DNA of 64,000 nt from F23-B02 sp963613665 (GCA_963613665.1 CAVEAL010000012.1:1-64000), one strand, 5' to 3'; shown: positions 33,152 to 41,620, numbered from the stretch's first letter. Notes: generated by a model not told the origin, from the letters alone. Made by a program: numbers and translations.

Positions 33152-33475
33152 ATGAACAGAAAAAGATCCGCAGCTGCGGATAAGCTTCTCGAAAAGCTTG
33201 CGGTGTCCTCGCCGAACGATGCCGTGAAGCTGCTTTATCTCGGCACCGAGAACATCTCCGAGCTCGAGGGACTCGATCTCTCGCTGCTGAGCGAAATAAA
33301 ACGCGGACCGAAGGGGGAGGTGGAGCTGAAGTTTGTAAACAAGCTGGCGATAATAAGGGAGCTGATAGAGCTCAATGCCGCAGCCGCGGCACAGTCGGCT
33401 CAGGGCGGCGGCTTCTACGCGGCGCTGGACAAATCGGCAAGGCTTCTGGAGGGCGAGCGGGAAAATGAGCTTTGA
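33152..33475 (+). CDS. Phage terminase small-subunit-like protein
   Basis: 107 residues, mostly helical: RSAAADKLLEKLAVSSPNDAVKLLYL, then LEGLDLSLLSEIKRGPKGEVELKFVNKLAIIRELIEL. The VELKF-x-KLAIIREL segment directly ahead of the large terminase is usual for small terminase proteins of Firmicute phages. The N-terminal DNA-binding helix-turn-helix of larger TerS proteins is not obvious. I chose the ATG with GAGAGG eight bases upstream. It overlaps the large terminase gene by 11 bases. Function is inferred mainly from position. Confidence 0.62.
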   Translation: MNRKRSAAADKLLEKLAVSSPNDAVKLLYLGTENISELEGLDLSLLSEIKRGPKGEVELKFVNKLAIIRELIELNAAAAAQSAQGGGFYAALDKSARLLEGERENEL

Positions 33476-34703
33476 TTTTTTCTCGCGCACGCAGCTGAAG
33501 GCTCTGTCGTGGTGGAGCGACGCGTCCCCCTACCGTGAGCTCGACGCCGTTATCTGCGACGGTGCGGTGCGCTCGGGCAAGACCCTGTGCATGGGCATAT
33601 CCTTCGTCTGCTGGGCGATGCGGCGCTTTGACGGGCACAGCTTCGGCATATGCGGCAAGGCCAAAAGCAGCATAAGGCGCAATATGATAGAGCCGCTGCT
33701 GCCGGTGCTGCGCGACATAGGCTTTACGGTGCGCGATCTCGTCTCCAAGGGCCTTATCGAGATAAGCTACCGCGGACGGCAAAACCGCTTTTATCTTTTC
33801 GGCGGCAGGGACGAGAGCTCAAGCTCGCTCATTCAGGGAGTGACGCTTGCCGGCGCGCTGCTCGACGAGGTGGTGCTGATGCCGCGCTCCTTTGTCGAGC
33901 AGGCCTGCGCAAGATGCTCCGTCGCTGGGAGCAAGCTGTGGTTCAACTGCAACCCCGAGAGCCCGCAGCACTGGTTCTACCGCGAGTGGATACAGAGAGC
34001 CGACGAGCGCAGGGCGCTGTATATCCACTTTACGCTTGAGGATAATCCCTCGCTGTCAAAGAAGATAATAGAGCGCTATAAGCGGATGTACAGCGGCGAT
34101 TTTTACCGGCGCTTCATCCTCGGCCAGTGGGTGCTGCCCGAGGGCAGGGTGTATGACTTCTTTACCGAGGATATGCTCTGCGGCACGCCGGATGAGTGCT
34201 GCGAGTACATAGTCTCCTGCGACTACGGCACGAAAAATCCCAGCTCCTTCGGCCTGTGGGGCAGAAGCGGCGAGACATGGTACCGCCTGAGGGAGTATTA
34301 CTATGACGGGCGCAGGGAGGGACGGCAGAAAACAGATGAGGAGTACGTCGCAGCGTTGACGGAGCTGTGCGGCGGCATAAGTCCCCGCCGCGTAATCGTC
34401 GATCCCTCGGCGGCAAGCTTCATCGAGGCGCTCTCCCGCGCAGGCTTTCGCGTTGAAAAGGCCGAAAACGACGTTCTGCGCGGCATACGTCTGACGGCCT
34501 CGTATCTCAAAAGCGGACGCATACGCATCTGCCGCGGCTGCGACGATGCTCTGCGCGAGTTCTACAGGTATCGCTGGGACGAAAAAGCCGGTAAGGAGAC
34601 ACCCTTGAAGCAGCACGATCACGCAATGGACGATATCCGTTATTTTGCCGCAGGCATCTCAAAACTCACACAGCCGCTCGGCGCTGCGTGGGTAGAAAGG
34701 TAG
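33465..34703 (+). CDS. Phage terminase large subunit
   Basis: 412 residues. The ATPase domain has a P-loop-like DGAVRSGKTLCMG (about 32-44), a Walker B region GALLDEVVLM, and the coupling segment FNCNPESPQHWFYREW. The nuclease domain follows with SCDYGTKNPSSFGLW, IVDPSAASFIEAL and HAMDDIRYF, giving the acidic triad pattern. This is the PBSX-type terminase (Terminase_3/6). It would cut DNA and drive it into heads. Both domains are intact, with no frameshift. Length is normal. Confidence 0.9.
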   Translation: MSFDFFSRTQLKALSWWSDASPYRELDAVICDGAVRSGKTLCMGISFVCWAMRRFDGHSFGICGKAKSSIRRNMIEPLLPVLRDIGFTVRDLVSKGLIEISYRGRQNRFYLFGGRDESSSSLIQGVTLAGALLDEVVLMPRSFVEQACARCSVAGSKLWFNCNPESPQHWFYREWIQRADERRALYIHFTLEDNPSLSKKIIERYKRMYSGDFYRRFILGQWVLPEGRVYDFFTEDMLCGTPDECCEYIVSCDYGTKNPSSFGLWGRSGETWYRLREYYYDGRREGRQKTDEEYVAALTELCGGISPRRVIVDPSAASFIEALSRAGFRVEKAENDVLRGIRLTASYLKSGRIRICRGCDDALREFYRYRWDEKAGKETPLKQHDHAMDDIRYFAAGISKLTQPLGAAWVER

Positions 34704-34707
34704 GAAT

Positions 34708-35859
34708 ATGAAACTGTTTTCAAAACAAAAGACGGCAGCACCGAGGGTACAGCTGCGCAGCACGGAGACTCATCCGTTCGGCCTTATCGACAGCTATGTG
34801 CCGCTCGGCAGTGCGGAAACGAGGCTTTACCGAATGATCCGCGAGGCGGTGCCGGTGGTGGATGCGGCGATACTCAAGATCGTCAGGCTCACCGGCGGCT
34901 TCGAGGCCCGCTGCGCGGATAAAAAAGCCGAGCGCGAGCTCAACGAGTTTATCCGCACCGTACCTGCCGGCAGAGGTCAGACGGGGCTGGAATGCTTCCT
35001 CGCCGCGTACCTCGACTCAATGATAACCTGCGGCAGAGCCGTGGGCGAGATCGTCGTAAACGGCAGCCGAGATATTGCGGCGGTGCTCTGCGGAAACGTT
35101 GCCGACGTGCAGATACGCGAGGGAAAAACCCCGCTCGACTTTGAGCTCTGCGGAGTTTCGGACACCGGCTGCGCCGTGCCCTTCAGGTATCAGAATCTTC
35201 TGCTGTTTACGCCATTCAATCCCGAAGCCGATTCGCCCTACGGCGTTTCGATGCTCAGAAGCATGCCCTTCCTGTGCGGGATACTGCTGAAGATATATCA
35301 GTCGATAGGCATCAACTGGGAGCGCGCCGGAAATGTGCGCTTTGCGGTGGTCTACAAGCCCCAGGGCGACGCCATCGACAGATTTTCCGCTCAGGAACGG
35401 GCGCAGCAGATAGCCTCGCAGTGGTCGGAAGCCATGCAGAGCGGAAAGTGCGGCTCGGTGCGCGACTTCGTGGCCGTGGGCGATGTGGACATAAAGGTCA
35501 TAGGCGCGGACAATCAGATACTCGACAGCGAGGTGCCCGTGCGCCAGATACTCGAGCAGCTCATCGCGCGTACCGGCATACCGCCGTTTCTGCTGGGACT
35601 CAACTGGTCAACGACCGAGCGCATGAGCGCACAGCAGGCAGATCTCATGACAAGCGAGCTGAATGCCATCCGCCGCTCGGTAACACCCGTTATCGAGAAG
35701 ATCTGCCGCCTGTGGCTCGGTATGCACGGCTACGCGACCACGCTCGATATCGAATGGGAGACCATCAATCTTCAGGACGAGATCGAGGAGGCCAAGGCTG
35801 CGCTGTATCTTGCGCAGAGAGACAAAATTTATTGGGAAGAAGGTAAAAAGCAGGAATGA
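34708..35859 (+). CDS. Phage portal protein
   Basis: 383 residues. The typical portal core is visible: YRMIREAVPVVDAAILKIVRLTGGF, then NLLLFTPFNPEADSPYGVSML, LKIYQSIGINWERAGNVRF, LEQLIARTGIPPFLLGLNW and a C-terminal helix rich in Glu/Lys. It forms the ring through which DNA passes and docks the terminase. Four bases separate it from the terminase gene; the stop overlaps the protease gene. Intact. Confidence 0.85.
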   Translation: MKLFSKQKTAAPRVQLRSTETHPFGLIDSYVPLGSAETRLYRMIREAVPVVDAAILKIVRLTGGFEARCADKKAERELNEFIRTVPAGRGQTGLECFLAAYLDSMITCGRAVGEIVVNGSRDIAAVLCGNVADVQIREGKTPLDFELCGVSDTGCAVPFRYQNLLLFTPFNPEADSPYGVSMLRSMPFLCGILLKIYQSIGINWERAGNVRFAVVYKPQGDAIDRFSAQERAQQIASQWSEAMQSGKCGSVRDFVAVGDVDIKVIGADNQILDSEVPVRQILEQLIARTGIPPFLLGLNWSTTERMSAQQADLMTSELNAIRRSVTPVIEKICRLWLGMHGYATTLDIEWETINLQDEIEEAKAALYLAQRDKIYWEEGKKQE

Positions 35860-36749
35860 AGATCATTAAGGACGGCTCGGCGTCGGGCTCGGAGTGCACG
35901 GCGCAGGAGCTTCAGGCGATAAACGCCTTTGCAAAGACGCAGCTCGGCGCAGACGAGGTATACACCTTTCAGGTGCTGCTGTGCGACAACGAGGTAGACC
36001 GCGACTTCGAACGCTTTTCGGTATCGACGCTCCGCGAGCTCGGCGAGCTTTTCGTCGGCGCGACCGGTATCTGCGACCACGACTGGCGCAGTGAAAACCA
36101 GGTCGCGCGCATCTACAGAACGGAGCTTGTCACCGAAAAGAGCAGGACGACCTCCTGCGGAGAGGCCTACGTCTATCTCAAGGGCTTTGCCTATATGCTG
36201 CGCACCGAGGCAAACGCCGAGCTCATCGCACAGATCGACGGCGGCATAAAGCGCGAAACGAGCATAGGCTGTTCGGTCGCGCAGAGCATTTGCAGCATCT
36301 GCGGCGCACCGATCGGTGAATGCAGCCACGAAAAGGGAAAACTCTACGGCGGCGAGAGATGCTGCGCCGTACTCACGGGCGCGGTGGATGCATACGAGTG
36401 GAGCTTCGTCGCCGTTCCCGCGCAGAGAAGTGCGGGCGTTATAAAAAGCTTTATCGAAAGCGAGGCCGGACGCAGCTACAGAGCAGAGTTCAACGCGTTG
36501 GAAAAATCGGCGCAGCTGGGCATGAAATATCTCGACGGCCTGCGCTCGGAGGTGCTGCGGCTGTGCCTCGTGTGCGACGAGAAAATGCACCCGGCGCTTG
36601 AAAAAAGCGTTCTTCTCATGGAGGAGCCGGAGCTGCTGAAGCTCAAAGACGCCTTTGAGGACGCGGCAGCGAAGCTCTATCCGCCGCTGACCCAGCTTCC
36701 GGGCAGGGGCGAGGTCACCGCGTTTTCCGGTGAAGAATACATTATTTGA
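35856..36749 (+). CDS. Phage head maturation protease-like protein with Cys-rich insert
   Basis: 297 residues. Residues 36-140 fit the prohead protease pattern: VDRDFERFS, then DHDW with a candidate catalytic His75, then IKRETSIGCS with candidate Ser136. A Cys-rich insert follows (Cys146, Cys149, Cys156, His158, Cys169, Cys170), which could bind zinc. YEWSFVAVPAQ then leads to a helical C-terminal half (about 200-297) that may act as a scaffold, as in fused protease-scaffold proteins. Located between portal and capsid as expected. Confidence 0.72.
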   Translation: MKIIKDGSASGSECTAQELQAINAFAKTQLGADEVYTFQVLLCDNEVDRDFERFSVSTLRELGELFVGATGICDHDWRSENQVARIYRTELVTEKSRTTSCGEAYVYLKGFAYMLRTEANAELIAQIDGGIKRETSIGCSVAQSICSICGAPIGECSHEKGKLYGGERCCAVLTGAVDAYEWSFVAVPAQRSAGVIKSFIESEAGRSYRAEFNALEKSAQLGMKYLDGLRSEVLRLCLVCDEKMHPALEKSVLLMEEPELLKLKDAFEDAAAKLYPPLTQLPGRGEVTAFSGEEYII

Positions 36750-36771
36750 TATCAGATCAGGAGGATAAGAA

Positions 36772-37116
36772 ATGAAAGTAAGTTTTGAAGGCATCGGAGA
36801 GCAGGTGCTCTCCTTCGGCAAGGAAAGCGGCGTCGAAAAAGGCTCACTGGTGAAAATGAGCGCAAACAGCACCGTCAAGGCCTGCTCGGCGGGCGACCGC
36901 TTCATGGGCGTGTGTATCTCCGCGGGCGACGCGTTTGCCGAGATAAAGACCGCGGGCTACGTTGAACTCGGCTACACCGACACGGCTCCCTCCGTGGGCT
37001 ACGCATCGCTTGCCGCGAGCACGGACGGTAAGGTAAAGGCCGTCAGCTCCGGCGGCGCACAGTACCTCGTCGTCAAGGTAGACACCGCCGCCGCTGCGGT
37101 CGGCTTCATAATGTAA
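36772..37116 (+). CDS. Capsid decoration-like small protein
   Basis: 114 residues, beta-rich with many Gly, Ser and Ala. EKGSLVKMSANSTVKACSAGDRFMGVCISAGD and KTAGYVELGYTDTAPSVGYASLAAS suggest a small beta-barrel. Its place between protease and major capsid gene fits head decoration or stabilising proteins. No sequence motif proves this. The GGAGGA site is clear. Confidence 0.55.
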   Translation: MKVSFEGIGEQVLSFGKESGVEKGSLVKMSANSTVKACSAGDRFMGVCISAGDAFAEIKTAGYVELGYTDTAPSVGYASLAASTDGKVKAVSSGGAQYLVVKVDTAAAAVGFIM

Positions 37117-37129
37117 GGAGGATACGGAC

Positions 37130-38161
37130 ATGGCATATAATTTCAACGAAATAAAGCTCGAAAAGGGCATGTATTCCGAGCGCGGCAGAAGCTTTGAGCA
37201 GACCCTCGAGGCGCTCGACCCCAACGAAAACTACAAGGGCACTCCCTACGAGGGGCTCGATGCGTTCCAGCGCCAGCTCAAGCGCTTTGATATCAAGGTG
37301 CGCGGCGCGGGCAGTGACGTTGTCGAAAAGTTTTTCTCGACCTCCGAGTCCGCGGTGCTGTTTCCCGAATACGTCTCGCGCAGCGTAAAGGCCGGTATGG
37401 AGGAGGGAAATATCCTGCCCTCTATCACCGCGACCGTCACCCGCTTTGACGGCATGGACTACCGCTCCATCTACTCTGCGGCCACCGAGGACGACAAGAG
37501 CCTGCGCTACGTCGGCGAAGGCGCTGCCATACCGCAGACCGAGGTCAGAGCGTCCGATCATCTGGTCAATCTGAAAAAGCGCGGCAGAATGCTCGTCGCA
37601 TCCTACGAGGCCATCCGCTTCCAGCGTCTTGACCTGTTTTCCGTCATGCTCCGCCAGATCGGCAATCAGATCATGCGAATGCATCTTGAGGATGCCATCG
37701 ACGTCATAAGAAACGGCGACGGCAACTCAAACGGCGCCGCGGCCTACGCCGTGGGCGATACGACGATCGGCGGCAGCGCCGGAAGCCTGAGCTACGGTGA
37801 GCTGCTGAATTTCTGGAACACCTTCGACCCCTATACCATGAACACCATGCTTGCAGCTCCCGACGTGATGATGAAGATCCTCAGATGCTCGGAGTTCCAG
37901 AACCCGCTGTCGGGCCTGAACTTCCAGGGCACGGGCGAGCCCGGCAATCCTCTGGGCGCAAAGCTCATCCGCTGCTCGGCAATGCCCGCGGGCAAGGTCA
38001 TCGGTCTGGACAAGGGCTACGCTCTTGAAATGGTCACCGCGGGTGACGTCAGCGTCGAGTATGACAGGCTCATCGACCGCCAGCTCGAACGCGCCGCCAT
38101 CACCAGCATCTCCGGCTTTGCGAAGCTTTACACCGAGGCTTCCAAGGTCCTGACCGTCTGA
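37130..38161 (+). CDS. Major capsid protein, HK97 fold
   Basis: 343 residues. The N-terminal arm (about 1-75) precedes VVEKFFSTSESAVLFPEYVSRSVKAGMEEGNILPSI-type sequence, the E-loop region, and a C-terminal half with LMLAAPDVMMKIL-like and YGELLNFWNTFDP segments ending STVEYDRLIDRQLERAAITSISGFAKLY. This is the pattern of gp5-like capsid proteins. GGAGG lies ahead of the ATG. A strong hairpin follows the stop, possibly to stabilise this transcript. Confidence 0.85.
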   Translation: MAYNFNEIKLEKGMYSERGRSFEQTLEALDPNENYKGTPYEGLDAFQRQLKRFDIKVRGAGSDVVEKFFSTSESAVLFPEYVSRSVKAGMEEGNILPSITATVTRFDGMDYRSIYSAATEDDKSLRYVGEGAAIPQTEVRASDHLVNLKKRGRMLVASYEAIRFQRLDLFSVMLRQIGNQIMRMHLEDAIDVIRNGDGNSNGAAAYAVGDTTIGGSAGSLSYGELLNFWNTFDPYTMNTMLAAPDVMMKILRCSEFQNPLSGLNFQGTGEPGNPLGAKLIRCSAMPAGKVIGLDKGYALEMVTAGDVSVEYDRLIDRQLERAAITSISGFAKLYTEASKVLTV

Positions 38162-38171
38162 TAAAAAATAA

Positions 38172-38197
38172 GGGGACGGGAGAAAACTCCCGTCTCC
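38172..38197 (+). other. Stem-loop directly after the capsid gene
   Basis: GGGGACGGGAG and CTCCCGTCTCC form an 11-bp stem with an AAAA loop and no U tract. It may protect the upstream mRNA or cause partial termination, raising capsid output relative to the genes after it. Confidence 0.55.
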
Positions 38198-38215
38198 GCT
38201 TCAAGGAGGAAACCG

Positions 38216-38587
38216 ATGTCATATACGGATATGGACATAGAAATGAAGGCGCTGAGCCTGCTCGGCGGCAATGTGCCCGACGAGGACGCCGTGATGCTGC
38301 GCACCGTCTGCACCGCCGCTGCCGCCGAGCTCGAGGGAAGACTGCGCCGCGGCGCCTGCACGGACGGGATATCGGAGCTTTTTACGACTGCGGCCGCCAT
38401 GCTGGCGATATCCATGTACATGGAGCTGGGCGCTGCGCACTCCGGCGGAGTGAGCGGCTTTACGGCCGGAAAGCTCTCGGTGCAGCTCGGAGGAGCCCCG
38501 GCTGCGGCTCTGCGCAAAAGTGCCGAAGCTCTGCTGGGAGCGTATCTCGATACGGGCGGCTTTGAATTTGCGGGGGTGCAGGGATGA
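38216..38587 (+). CDS. Head-tail connector-like protein
   Basis: 123 residues, helical: MSYTDMDIEMKALSLLGG, RTVCTAAAAELEGRL, FTTAAAMLAISMYMELGAAHSG. Short helical proteins right after the capsid gene are usually gp6-like adaptor proteins that bind the portal. The call rests on size, helicity and position. AAGGAGG lies upstream. Confidence 0.6.
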   Translation: MSYTDMDIEMKALSLLGGNVPDEDAVMLRTVCTAAAAELEGRLRRGACTDGISELFTTAAAMLAISMYMELGAAHSGGVSGFTAGKLSVQLGGAPAAALRKSAEALLGAYLDTGGFEFAGVQG

Positions 38588-38895
38588 CGGTGACGGCAAG
38601 ACTGCTGCACGGCTGCGGCGAGAGCATAAGCATAGGCGCCGCCGAGGGCAGGGGCTTTATCTCCTGCCTCGACTCCGACGACGCTCAGATACATAAAACT
38701 CAGCTTGCGCCGGGCGTGACGAACAATTCAAAATACCGCCTGATCACCGATACCGAGGCAATAGCCGAGGGCGACGCGGTGACTGCCGCAGGGCGCAGCT
38801 ACATAGTCCTGCGCGTCGAGCCGGTGCGCATTTTCGGCGCATTTTCGCACAATGAGTGCATACTGAAGCTGAAAGGGGGCGCGGAAAATGCTTGA
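38584..38895 (+). CDS. Head closure-like protein
   Basis: 103 residues, beta-rich: FISCLDSDDAQIHKTQLAPGV, EAIAEGDAVTAAGRSYIVLRVEPVRIFG. It resembles small neck or head-closure (stopper) proteins in size and strand pattern. Position third after the capsid gene agrees. It overlaps both neighbours by 4 to 8 bases. No diagnostic motif. Confidence 0.5.
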   Translation: MTVTARLLHGCGESISIGAAEGRGFISCLDSDDAQIHKTQLAPGVTNNSKYRLITDTEAIAEGDAVTAAGRSYIVLRVEPVRIFGAFSHNECILKLKGGAENA

Positions 38896-39358
38896 TGAGA
38901 TAGCCTCCGGCGTAGCGCGGCTGCTTGAAAATGCGGGGATAAAGGCCGTGACGGCCTTCCCGGCAGCGGAATTTGACGGATCCGCGCCCTTTGTCTGCGT
39001 GGGGCTCAATGCGGCGCATCTGAGTTCGTCGGGACTCGGAAATTACATAGGCGTGTGCAGCGAGGACGGGCGCGTTCGGGAAATGTACGGCGAAAAGGCC
39101 GAGCTCACGCTTGCGCTGGACGTGTACGCGAGGGCCTCGGAGAGCGAAGGCTGCTCAGAGCTTGCCGACCTTGCCCGCTGCGCCCTGTACGGAGTGGACG
39201 GCATGTCCGTCACGGAGTTTTCCTTCGGCGAGGTCAAATATGATTCCGACAGCCGAATGCTCCGTTCGCACTGCACGGTGAAGGCGAGCGCATATCTCGT
39301 GCGCGAAAAGCTCGGCAGCTCACTGTCGGGCATCAGTATAGGGGAGGCGTCGGTATGA
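38888..39358 (+). CDS. Tail terminator / tail completion-like protein
   Basis: 156 residues, alpha/beta. MLDEIASGVARLLENAGIKAVTAFPAAEFDGSAPFVCVGLNA is followed by AELTLALDVYARASE and HCTVKASAYLVRE. This order of a helix, strands and a repeated-strand C terminus is common in tail terminator proteins that cap the tail tube. The call is by pattern and place in the gene order. Confidence 0.5.
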   Translation: MLDEIASGVARLLENAGIKAVTAFPAAEFDGSAPFVCVGLNAAHLSSSGLGNYIGVCSEDGRVREMYGEKAELTLALDVYARASESEGCSELADLARCALYGVDGMSVTEFSFGEVKYDSDSRMLRSHCTVKASAYLVREKLGSSLSGISIGEASV

Positions 39359-39726
39359 ACATGATAAAGGCCTTTTCCTCAAACACCGCAAGGGCCGGAG
39401 TTGACGGCGTTCCGCTTGCGGGCGTGACGCTTGCAGAGGAGTATGAAAGCCGCAGCGAATATCCCGTGCTCGGCTTCGGCGACTCCTGCCCGAGTGCGTA
39501 CCTCACTTTTGACAGACGCTATGGCGTCGTCCTCGAGCGCGACACGGGTGTCGGCGACGGCGTGAGCTTTGAAAACGCCGGTACTTTTGAGCTGCAGCTC
39601 GGCGGCAGGATATACAGCGGCTGCCGCTGCATAGAGCTTGAACGGATAAGAAAGCCCGACGGCTCACAGAGAGAAAAAATAACGATCCGCGCACTTGAGC
39701 GGCAGGAGGCGGGAAGCAATGAATAA
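39355..39726 (+). CDS. Phage-cassette protein of unknown function
   Basis: 123 residues, rich in strands, with PVLGFGDSCPSAYLTFDRRYGVVLERD and AGTFELQLGGRIYSGCRCIELERI. It stands where a tail tube or sheath gene would normally be but is too short for either, and I see no tube or sheath motif. It overlaps the preceding gene by four bases and the next small gene by eight, so it belongs to the operon. Role unknown. Confidence 0.6.
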   Translation: MNMIKAFSSNTARAGVDGVPLAGVTLAEEYESRSEYPVLGFGDSCPSAYLTFDRRYGVVLERDTGVGDGVSFENAGTFELQLGGRIYSGCRCIELERIRKPDGSQREKITIRALERQEAGSNE

Positions 39727-39889
39727 CGAGTGCGAGACGATCAATGTCCGCAGCTATACGGCTGACGAAAACGGGGTCAATTTCGACGAGCAGCAGCTTT
39801 TTGTCGTGCGGCGGCGCGATATGTCCTTTGTGTCGGACTACTTCCGCCGCGATGCACGCAGATACGACAACGGCTTTGAGCTTTATTAG
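39719..39889 (+). CDS. Small phage-cassette protein of unknown function
   Basis: 56 residues, polar: ECETINVRSYTADENGVNFDEQQLFVVRRRDMSFVSDYFRRD-type sequence. The start codon lies inside the end of the preceding gene with GGAGGCGGGAAG upstream, and the stop is 11 bases before the next gene. Continuous coupling suggests it is real. No family recognised. Confidence 0.55.
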   Translation: MNNECETINVRSYTADENGVNFDEQQLFVVRRRDMSFVSDYFRRDARRYDNGFELY

Positions 39890-39900
39890 GAGGGGTAAGC

Positions 39901-40470
39901 ATGCTTGCATCAATGCAATACCGAGATTTTGTGTGGCCTAACAACCCGAGAGTGTTCGAGGTCGAATACCGCCGCACGCTGCACAGCTATAAGCTGCCGT
40001 TTTCCGGCTATGTCGTGCAGGATCTGGGGCTTCAGAATAAGATCATACGCGGCGAGGGCGAATTCGTCGGCGTGCAGGCGTATGAAAACTTCCGCCGACT
40101 CGCCGCGCTTTTTGAGGAGAACAAGGGCGGCAGGCTCGTGCATCCCGTCTGGCCGGTGATGCGCGCGTATTTTGCAAAGCTGAGCCTGAAGCAGGAGCCC
40201 AAGGAGGACTATATAAGCTACAGCTTTGAATTCTGGGAGTATACCGGCAGCGCGTTCGAGGATGCCGCTGACGCCATAGACGACACCGATTACGGCAATC
40301 CTGCTGCCGACATAAGCCGCGTGCGATACTACTCCGCCGGAGAAAACGAGACCCTGCGCAGCATAGCGCAGTCCAAGGGGACCGCACTTTCTGTCCTGCA
40401 GGAGCTCAATCCCGATATAACGGATTCCGACGCCGTGATCTCCTACGGCAGGCTCATAAGGATAAGGTGA
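39901..40470 (+). CDS. Baseplate-associated LysM protein (XkdP-like)
   Basis: 189 residues. The N-terminal 130 residues include FSGYVVQDLGLQNKIIRGEGEF and LVHPVWPVMRAYFAKLSLKQEPKEDYISYSFEF, resembling the N-terminal domain of tail proteins that bind the hub. The last 45 residues form a LysM motif (GENETLRSIAQSKGTALSVL, then YGRLIRIR). In PBSX-like and other contractile tails such proteins link the hub to the tube. Here no tube or sheath gene precedes it. AGGAGG lies nine bases before the ATG. Confidence 0.68.
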   Translation: MLASMQYRDFVWPNNPRVFEVEYRRTLHSYKLPFSGYVVQDLGLQNKIIRGEGEFVGVQAYENFRRLAALFEENKGGRLVHPVWPVMRAYFAKLSLKQEPKEDYISYSFEFWEYTGSAFEDAADAIDDTDYGNPAADISRVRYYSAGENETLRSIAQSKGTALSVLQELNPDITDSDAVISYGRLIRIR

Positions 40471-40474
40471 CGCG

Positions 40475-41407
40475 ATGAAGGGGTATATAACGGACAAAAA
40501 CGGAGTGCAGACCGAGCTGCCGGAATTTTTATCATGGGACGTGTGCCACGGCATGGGCGAGCCCTGCGACTGGTTCGAGGTGAGCTTTATCTACTACGCA
40601 GACCAGCTGCCGAAGCTGAGAGCGGCGTGCAGGTTCAGGGCGCTGCACAACGGCGGCGTCGTGTTCACGGGAGTTATCGACGAGTACAGCATCAGCATCG
40701 ACGACAAGGGCTCTGTCGTGACTCTTTCCGGGCGCTCGGACGCGGCGCTCCTGCTCGATAACGAGCTTCCGGCTCGGAAATACGCGTCGCTGAGCAGCGC
40801 CGCCGCAGTGAGCGGCTTTGTAACGCCCTACGGCATAAGCGGCTGTGTATCCGGCGCGGCAAAAACGCTGTACGGCTTTTCCGTCAGCACGGGCGAGAGC
40901 GCGTGGAGCGCACTGCAGCGCTTCTGCCGCTATGCATGGAGCACAACGCCGTTTTTCGCAAAGGACGGAACGCTGATACTCAACGGCCGCGCGGGCGAGA
41001 CGATAACGGTCGATGCCTCGGAGGACGCGGCGGGCATTGCCATGTGCGACGAGCGCTACGGCATAATTTCTGACATTACCGTGAGAAACCGCGTCAGCGG
41101 CACGAGCTATACCGCATCGAACACCGAATTCGTATCGCGCGGCGGCAAATGCCACCGGGAGCTGAGCGTTCCCAAAACGACCGGAGCGGATGCCGTGAGG
41201 TACACCGCCGAATATCAGATAGCCGAGTCGCAGCGCGGCAAACGCTGCGTAAAGCTCACGCTCACCAGGCAGTTTGCCTGCTTTCCCGGCGACCGTGTGA
41301 GCCTCACCGCGGCAAAGCTCGGCATAAGCGGTGTTTACACGGTCCTTTCGTCTCACTGCTGGGCCGACTCACTGAGCGCCGGAACCATCGTTGCACTGGA
41401 GGTGTGA
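40475..41407 (+). CDS. Tail hub protein (gpD / XkdQ-like)
   Basis: 310 residues, almost all beta. The opening SWDVCHGMGEPCDWFEVSF and the CRFRALHNGGVVFTGVIDEYSISIDDKGSVVTLSGRSDAALLLDNE segment fit the first domains of gpD/gp27-like hub proteins. The ending LTAAKLGISGVYTVLSSHCWADSLSAGTIVALEV fits the late-control D pattern. Hubs sit at the centre of the baseplate and hold the spike. Four bases separate it from the LysM gene. Confidence 0.72.
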   Translation: MKGYITDKNGVQTELPEFLSWDVCHGMGEPCDWFEVSFIYYADQLPKLRAACRFRALHNGGVVFTGVIDEYSISIDDKGSVVTLSGRSDAALLLDNELPARKYASLSSAAAVSGFVTPYGISGCVSGAAKTLYGFSVSTGESAWSALQRFCRYAWSTTPFFAKDGTLILNGRAGETITVDASEDAAGIAMCDERYGIISDITVRNRVSGTSYTASNTEFVSRGGKCHRELSVPKTTGADAVRYTAEYQIAESQRGKRCVKLTLTRQFACFPGDRVSLTAAKLGISGVYTVLSSHCWADSLSAGTIVALEV

Positions 41408-41409
41408 GC

Positions 41410-41583
41410 ATGTGGCTATCCGAGATAAAAAGAAGGGGCGAGCAGTCGTCGGCGCTTCCTGACATAAGCGTGAACGCCGACGGAGATATAAATCTCGAAA
41501 CTGCCGCCGCGAGCATCCGCATAAAAAACAGCGGCGAGATCGTCATCGAAGGCACTGTCACCGTAAACGGCCGGGCAATATGA
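41410..41583 (+). CDS. Short spike-tip-like protein
   Basis: 57 residues. INADGDINLETAAASIRIKNSGEIVIEGTVTVNGRAI-like strands repeat with a short period, as in the C-terminal beta-helix of gpV-type tail spikes. The OB-fold domain expected before it is absent, so this is only the tip, or a miniature version. The start lies three bases after the hub stop. It is the last gene of the cassette. Function inferred. Confidence 0.5.
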   Translation: MWLSEIKRRGEQSSALPDISVNADGDINLETAAASIRIKNSGEIVIEGTVTVNGRAI

Positions 41584-41590
41584 GCGTAAA

Positions 41591-41620
41591 AAAACGAGCA
41601 CCCTGTTGGGTGCTCGTTTT
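41591..41620. terminator. Bidirectional terminator between the cassette and gdhA
   Basis: AAAACGAGCACCC and GGGTGCTCGTTTT form a perfect 13-bp stem with a TGTT loop. A and T runs flank it on both sides, so it can stop both convergent units. Confidence 0.88.
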
